This document shows positions 3,600-5,944 of a stretch of DNA of 5,944 bases, in pieces. The translations under genes were made by a program, and so were the position numbers. Position 1 is the stretch's first letter; each line of letters opens with the position of its first letter. Source of the stretch: Betaproteobacteria bacterium (GTDB lineage Bacteria > Pseudomonadota > Gammaproteobacteria > Burkholderiales > SG8-41); NCBI GenBank assembly GCA_025353085.1, contig JANXRI010000196.1:1-5944 (forward strand), read 5' to 3'. The notes beneath the pieces were generated by a model. That model did not search any database. It saw only the letters and a program-made list of their open reading frames with translations, and had not been told where the DNA came from.

Positions 3600-4112
3600 A
3601 TACTATCTGCGAATGTCTCGCCGCGGCCGAATGATCCCAACATCCATTTCAGACAAACGGCCTATCTGAATGCGCTCCAGGCCTATGTGCCTGGACTCAC
3701 AATTACGCGCGGCCACTACTTAAGTTCAGTTGTGAATATGATGCTTGAAACGCCGATTAACGGACAATGTTTCGCTCGCGACACTGTTCGCTCGCGTCCA
3801 CACGACTGAAGAAAAAGGTTCGGACGTCAATTTAGCATTGCACATGGTCAATGATGCGTGGCGAAATGAGTATGACTGCGCCGCATTCGTTTCGAATGAC
3901 AGCGATCTGTCGGAAGCCATGCGCATCGTAAAAGTCGAACTACGAAAAAAATTGTAATTATTGTGCCGGGAGACCCCGCCCTGCGCAGGCCGTCAGCGCA
4001 GCTAAGGCGCTATGCAAATAAGACTATATCAATCCCTGCGGCTGCTATTGCAGCATGCCAATTACCTAGCCCTATATCGGGGACTACTGTGCACAAGCCG
4101 CCTACCTGGTAG
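3523..4112 (+). pseudogene. NYN-domain (LabA-type PIN-like) nuclease pseudogene
   Basis: Family sequence continues through three changes of frame. The first block, PHKWLDIGALFNTL to AIKYY (3523-3606), is followed by ANVSPRPNDP to GHYLS and VNMMLETP (3609 to about 3760), then TTEEKGSDVNLALHMV and SNDSDLSEAMRIV (about 3790-3944), and IVIIVPGDPALRRPS through KPPTW to TAG (3951-4112). EEKGSDVNLA and VSNDSDL are hallmark acidic motifs of NYN/PIN-like nucleases. The usual N-terminal strand with VDGFN, including the first catalytic Asp, is gone, and its place is taken by the RelE head. The first break adds two bases or loses one near 3607, the second lies between about 3760 and 3790, and the third is one A missing in an A7 run (3945-3951). 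The gene is dead as written. NYN proteins probably act on RNA, but the substrate here is unknown. Confidence 0.85.
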
Positions 4113-4422
4113 GAATCTGTTCTGCTGACCCACCGGTTCGCTCGACATCACGAAATACGAGATGTAAAGGTCGTTTCGCGTGCGCTCGTATACGCGTTCA
4201 CTAGTCGACGTACTGAGGCTCAATTAGAGTCAGCTTGTAGGCGTGACGACCTGCCGGCGAGGGGCGGCAGGAACATCGCAGGTGAGAAGTGCATAATAGA
4301 TAAAATGAGGGGGCGCACCGTTATATGCTAATGTAATTATAGGTAGCCAGCACACGTTCGAAGGCTGGGACCACGGCGCCGGTCGTGGGCAAATAGCATT
4401 CACGCAGCCTAGGAAATTCAAT
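4113..4422. other. Gene-poor stretch with a possible worn attC end
   Basis: I see no convincing gene here. A GTTATAT sequence at 4320-4326, followed by GC as at other cassette starts, resembles an attC R' box, but no matching R'' box or extrahelical-base pattern is visible upstream. A seven-base hairpin CCTGCCG/CGGCAGG lies at 4250-4271. Just before the next gene, CCACG/CGTGG and CCAGC/GCTGG inverted repeats occur between about 4350 and 4390. The stretch probably holds eroded cassette remains. Confidence 0.45.
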
Positions 4423-4650
4423 ATGACTGACAAAACAACCACGGGTAAGGCCGCATTCGCATTGCGGCGTAGTTTAGGCGTCAATCAGTTTCAGTTTTGG
4501 AAACGGCTGGGTATTTCCCAATCTGGCGGAAGCCGTTATGAGTGTGGTCGTGCCATCCCGCGCACTGTGCAGCTACTCATGCAGCTCGCTTATGGCAAAA
4601 ACCCGGAGCAAGCGCTGCAACGTATTAAGTTTCGACGACCCAAGCGGTAA
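4423..4650 (+). CDS. Small XRE-like helix-turn-helix protein
   Basis: The 75-residue protein is mostly one DNA-binding domain. The helix FALRRSLGV (11-19) is followed by NQFQFWKRLGIS (20-31), then QSGGSRYECGR (32-42), the usual recognition-helix position of a lambda-repressor-like domain, and a further helix TVQLLMQLAYG. The pattern of N-Q-x-x-F-W...G-I-S-Q-S-G-x-S-R-Y-E-x-G-R is characteristic of XRE-type folds. The basic tail (KFRRPKR) could add DNA contacts. AGGA (4411-4414) lies eight bases before the ATG. No toxin gene is adjacent, so this could be an orphan antitoxin-like regulator, a remnant of a larger element or a stand-alone repressor. Short inverted repeats lie just upstream, but no firm operator is recognised. 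Confidence 0.78.
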   Translation: MTDKTTTGKAAFALRRSLGVNQFQFWKRLGISQSGGSRYECGRAIPRTVQLLMQLAYGKNPEQALQRIKFRRPKR

Positions 4651-4698
4651 TACGGCGGCCAAGCAGTAATAAAAGCGTAGCTTGAGCACCGCGCAGTC

Positions 4699-4716
4699 GA
4701 AGGTGGCCGTCCGCCT
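4699..4716. repeat. Hairpin downstream of the helix-turn-helix gene
   Basis: AAGGTGG (4699-4705) pairs with CCGCCTT (4710-4716), including one G-T pair, around a CCGT loop. There is no T-tract on either side, so it is not a convincing intrinsic terminator, although it lies between two convergent transcription units. Confidence 0.4.
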
Positions 4717-4781
4717 TAAGTGCCTCGGATAGACAGCACGTTAAAAATGTCGGCGATCGTTTGTTTGTAGACGCGAGCCGC

Positions 4782-4795
4782 GTGCGACCGCGCAC
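4782..4795 (-). terminator. Weak terminator-like hairpin after the minus-strand operon
   Basis: GTGCG (4782-4786) and CGCAC (4791-4795) form a five-base stem with a tetraloop immediately past the stop codon of the minus-strand gene at 4797. No T-tract follows directly on that strand, so termination activity is uncertain. Confidence 0.3.
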
Positions 4796-4796
4796 T

Positions 4797-5312
4797 CTAA
4801 TTCCGCATCCGATTAGCAACGCCGGCCAGCACCACAGCCAAGGCAGCGCTGCCGAGTGTTTTGACGAGTTGCGGATGCTGCGCATAGATGCCGCCGATCT
4901 TGTCGACGACGCTCGGGTCATTCTGCTGAGCGTGTGTCGCAATTTCCTGCACCTGCTGCGGGGTAACGTCTGCCGCCTGCTGTGGCGTCAGTTGAGGGGC
5001 AGCGGAGTTCGATTGCCCCGTCATTCGGGCAAGCATGCCGCCACCTAAACTGGCCAACACGCCTGGCCCGATTGCACCCAGTAACTGGTTAATAACACCG
5101 GCTCGTTGCTGCGGATTTGATTGGCCAAATAATTGGCCGACCATTTGGCCGAATGGGGGCGTATGGTCGGCCCGAAACGCGTCACCCAAGCCCTGCCCTA
5201 ATACTTCAGGCGGCGCAGACTTCGATACCTCGTCGTAATGCGCTTGCGCCGCATCAGGGCTGGATTGCGACGCCGGCTGCGCATAGTGTTGCAGAATATC
5301 CATTAGACCCAT
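4797..5312 (-). CDS. Conserved hypothetical protein, 171 aa
   Basis: The protein begins MGLMDILQHYAQPAS, followed by a Gln/Ala/Ser-rich linker and a segment LGQGLGDAFRADHTPPFGQM (about 39-58). Next come a Gly-rich stretch with hydrophobic patches (VINQLLGAIGPGVLASL, then GGGMLARM, about 73-98), a Pro/Gln-rich region (LTPQQAADVTPQQ) and a final hydrophobic segment LGSAALAVVLAGVANRMRN. No catalytic motif is seen. The general pattern recalls YidB/DUF937-like proteins, but I would not assign that family. I chose the ATG at 5312 because AGGAG lies six bases before it on the minus strand; the longer frame to 5342 has no such site. It is the last gene of a probable minus-strand operon, 52 bases after the GlsB-like gene. 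Confidence 0.75.
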   Translation of the reverse strand: MGLMDILQHYAQPASQSSPDAAQAHYDEVSKSAPPEVLGQGLGDAFRADHTPPFGQMVGQLFGQSNPQQRAGVINQLLGAIGPGVLASLGGGMLARMTGQSNSAAPQLTPQQAADVTPQQVQEIATHAQQNDPSVVDKIGGIYAQHPQLVKTLGSAALAVVLAGVANRMRN

Positions 5313-5364
5313 TGCGCTCTCCTGTTTATCTGTTCGTGGCAAGTAATTTGTCAGGCACGTCGGA

Positions 5365-5619
5365 TCACGTGGTCGTTTTGTTTCGGACCATGTGATAAAT
5401 CACGAGCAGGATGATTGCCCCGATCAGCGATCCGATAAAGCCCGCGGCCTCACCTGCGTTATACAAACCCATCGCCTGACCGCCGTACGTGGCGAGCAGC
5501 GAACCGGCGATACCAATCACAGCGGTAATGAAAAAGCCCGACGGATCGCGACCCGGCATGATCATCTTCGCCAACAAGCCAACAATAAATCCAATCAATA
5601 TTGTCCAGATAATGCCCAT
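5365..5619 (-). CDS. GlsB/YeaQ/YmgE-family stress-response membrane protein
   Basis: The 84-residue product fits this small inner-membrane family (transglycosylase-associated protein family in older naming) in size and layout. It has three hydrophobic segments: IIWTILIGFIVGLLAKMI (about 3-20), FFITAVIGIAGSLLATY (about 29-45) and AAGFIGSLIGAIILLVIYHM (about 59-78). The conserved loop MPGRDPSGF follows the first helix. The molecular role of the family is not settled; expression is often linked to general stress. The ATG at 5619 has GGAG seven bases upstream and gives the canonical MGIIW start; the frame upstream to 5634 is less likely. It lies 36 bases after the amidohydrolase gene and 52 before the hypothetical gene, all on the minus strand. 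Confidence 0.9.
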   Translation of the reverse strand: MGIIWTILIGFIVGLLAKMIMPGRDPSGFFITAVIGIAGSLLATYGGQAMGLYNAGEAAGFIGSLIGAIILLVIYHMVRNKTTT

Positions 5620-5655
5620 TCGATTACTCCGCATGAAATCAATCCAGGCCTGCGT

Positions 5656-5944
5656 TCAAACTAATGCGGGGCTGTGCAGGACGGGCATCTCGCGCGTAAA
5701 CACGCGGCGGCCGCGCTTGTAACCGAGCAGCGGCGGCGCGATAGTCGCAATTACTTCGTCCGGTGTTCGCGCATTCCACACGATGAAGTCCGCTGCATTG
5801 CCGACGGCGATGCCGTAGTCGTTCAAGCCCATGATGCGCGCGGGACGATTCGATATCATCGCAAAACACTCGGCGAGGTCGTGCGCCGTGCCGCGCTGTA
5901 CCACATTTGCATACAGATTTGCGATGCGCACGAGCGAGCAATCG
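5656..5944 (-). CDS. Cytosine deaminase-like amidohydrolase, C-terminal part (partial)
   Basis: The frame enters from beyond the right edge and ends at TGA (5656-5658). It encodes the last 95 or so residues. The segment RIANLYANVVQRGTAHDLAE is followed by NRPARIMGLNDYGIAVGNAADFIVW, typical of the C-terminal part of CodA/cytosine deaminase and related amidohydrolases, where the chain leaves the barrel and completes the small beta domain. The end, GYKRGRRVFTREMPVL, matches the usual R-x-G-(R/K)-x-V strand. The metal-binding histidines and catalytic Asp lie upstream, outside the window, so the substrate (cytosine, creatinine, isoguanine or another ring) cannot be decided. The GTG at 5931 is internal, not a start. 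It is an ordinary chromosomal gene that marks the host side of the array. Confidence 0.82.
   Translation of the reverse strand, partial: DCSLVRIANLYANVVQRGTAHDLAECFAMISNRPARIMGLNDYGIAVGNAADFIVWNARTPDEVIATIAPPLLGYKRGRRVFTREMPVLHSPALV

Noticed and set aside
3945..3951. Programmed frameshift at an A7 run in the NYN gene
   Set aside because: Two other frame breaks and a missing N-terminus in the same gene make ordinary decay a simpler explanation.
4250..4271. Intrinsic terminator after the NYN pseudogene
   Set aside because: The hairpin has no following T-tract on either strand.
4797..5048. Plus-strand open frame over the right-hand genes
   Set aside because: It is antisense to a minus-strand gene with a good ribosome binding site and coherent protein features, so it is a shadow.

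Overview
The window looks like a decaying integron gene-cassette array joined to ordinary chromosomal genes of a Burkholderiales-type betaproteobacterium (Paraburkholderia, Caballeronia or Burkholderia). The genus guess rests on the character of the right-hand genes and is only an inference.

LEFT AND MIDDLE (about 1-4112): small plus-strand genes are separated by six imperfect inverted repeats with attC architecture (134-196, 1144-1200, 1608-1673, 2126-2192, 2697-2774, 3233-3357). Each has an RYYYAAC-like R'' box, a GTTRRRY-like R' box, inner L''/L' arms and unpaired extrahelical bases. Five of the six share a GG-A-CG element with an unpaired A. No integrase gene is in the window, so here it is a cluster of attC sites lacking an integrase. 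Recombination at G^TT of each R' box would give cassettes of roughly 191-1194 (signal-peptide protein, small soluble protein, two-helix membrane protein), 1195-1667 (nuclease/toxin chimera), 1668-2186 (intact HicAB), 2187-2768 (antitoxin plus truncated ParE-like toxin), 2769-3351 (HicA plus frameshifted HicB) and 3352 onward (RelE-like toxin head joined to a broken NYN-domain gene).

The cargo is dominated by type II toxin-antitoxin modules, most of them broken: a possible ParE tail at the left edge, a ParE tail fused out of frame behind a PD-(D/E)xK nuclease head, a ParE toxin whose family sequence stops exactly where a 50-bp direct repeat begins, a HicB with one base missing next to an intact HicA, and a RelE head without its tail. 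Only the HicAB pair at 1698-2131 looks complete. In three cassettes the last gene ends in GCA TAA, with the stop codon lying inside the attC R'' box.

TRANSITION (about 4113-4796): a gene-poor stretch with a possible worn R' box at 4320, a small helix-turn-helix gene (4423-4650), and 146 bases without a gene that contain two hairpins.

RIGHT (4797-5944): three minus-strand genes, reading leftwards: the C-terminal part of a cytosine deaminase-like amidohydrolase that runs off the window, a GlsB/YeaQ-type small membrane protein and a conserved hypothetical protein. Gaps are short (36 and 52 bases), so they may be co-transcribed. They converge on the array and look like the undisturbed host chromosome.
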